From positions 1 through 23,950 of the forward strand of contig CANFLP010000014.1 of assembly GCA_947447835.1 (NCBI GenBank): a stretch of 23,950 nucleotides of DNA. The letters run 5' to 3'. This DNA is from Bacteroidota bacterium. GTDB taxonomy: Bacteria; Bacteroidota; Bacteroidia; Chitinophagales; Chitinophagaceae. Shown piece after piece: positions 23,839 to 23,950 of this stretch; positions within the stretch are counted from its first letter, which is position 1; each line of letters begins with the position of its first letter. Below the pieces are notes generated by a model that saw only the letters and a list, made by a program, of their open reading frames with translations, ran no database searches and was not told the DNA's origin. Position numbers and translations under genes: made by a program.

Positions 23839-23950
23839 ATGAAAAAATTATCTGTTTTATCTCTTATCGTTGTTTTTATTACAACTGCAAGTTTTACATT
23901 ATTACAAACTAAACCATGGAACGTTCCAGCTGATAAAGCTAAAGCGGCCA
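23839..23950 (+). CDS. Exported protein, probably c-type cytochrome, partial
   Basis: Only the first 37 residues are in the window. Residues 1-20 form a signal peptide (MKKLSVLSLIVVFITTASFT), followed by LLQTKPWNVPADKAKAA. From memory, the KPWxVP stretch right after the leader is typical of small Bacteroidota periplasmic cytochromes c, whose CXXCH would lie about 20 residues beyond the window edge. The haem motif itself cannot be seen. Its divergence from the cytochrome-like lipoprotein operon and the FNR-type site upstream fit this reading. Confidence 0.6.
   Translation, partial: MKKLSVLSLIVVFITTASFTLLQTKPWNVPADKAKAA

Noticed and set aside
1..23950. Mobile element, phage or defence island
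   Set aside because: No transposase, integrase, target duplications, tRNA-flanked end or spacer array is visible; gene content and composition look uniformly chromosomal.

Overview
The window looks like chromosome of a low-GC member of the Bacteroidota, most plausibly in or near the Chitinophagaceae. The grounds are the protein families present (a GLPGLI protein beside a carboxypeptidase-regulatory-domain TonB receptor, a HmuY-type lipoprotein, a DUF5777 barrel, a PiT transporter paired with DUF47), A-rich start regions without clear Shine-Dalgarno sequences, and Bacteroidota-type -7 elements (TAnnTTTG) upstream of several genes. The genus is inference. I see no rRNA, tRNA, insertion sequence, CRISPR array or phage gene.

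Layout. Positions 1-5258 (minus) hold three exported enzymes: a WD40/TolB-propeller amidohydrolase, a TIM-barrel sugar phosphate isomerase/epimerase-like protein with a Tat-like leader, and, past a terminator, a partial penicillin-acylase-family hydrolase that runs off the left edge. Positions 5421-9102 (plus) hold a 932-residue TonB-linked outer-membrane protein and its GLPGLI partner. A 689-residue TonB receptor (minus) converges on them with overlapping stop codons, and a secreted M24 peptidase diverges from it. Positions 12596-15442 (minus) hold a small isoamylase-early-set protein and a phosphate-uptake pair (DUF47 then PiT). A 379-bp intergenic stretch with an orphan terminator hairpin follows.

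Positions 15822-20070 (plus) hold a membrane-anchored Kelch-propeller protein with a cytoplasmic, possibly DNA-binding tail, then a TonB receptor and a HmuY-family lipoprotein. The last two form a haem-uptake-like pair, but the lipoprotein has no histidine. A DUF4442 hotdog protein (minus) converges on them.

Positions 20745-23557 (minus) form an apparent operon of two multi-domain cytochrome-like lipoproteins with unusual haem-type motifs (CX4CH three times, CXCH once) followed by a DUF5777 outer-membrane barrel. A c-type-cytochrome-like gene starts divergently at 23839 and leaves the window. The divergent regulatory region holds an FNR/CRP-type dyad at about -42 from a predicted start, a tandem 11-bp repeat, and leader dyads.

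Most promising systems: the histidine-free HmuY/receptor pair with the Kelch membrane protein upstream, and the lipoprotein-cytochrome/DUF5777 cluster, which could be an outer-membrane redox module. All functions are read from sequence and remembered family patterns; no database search was run.
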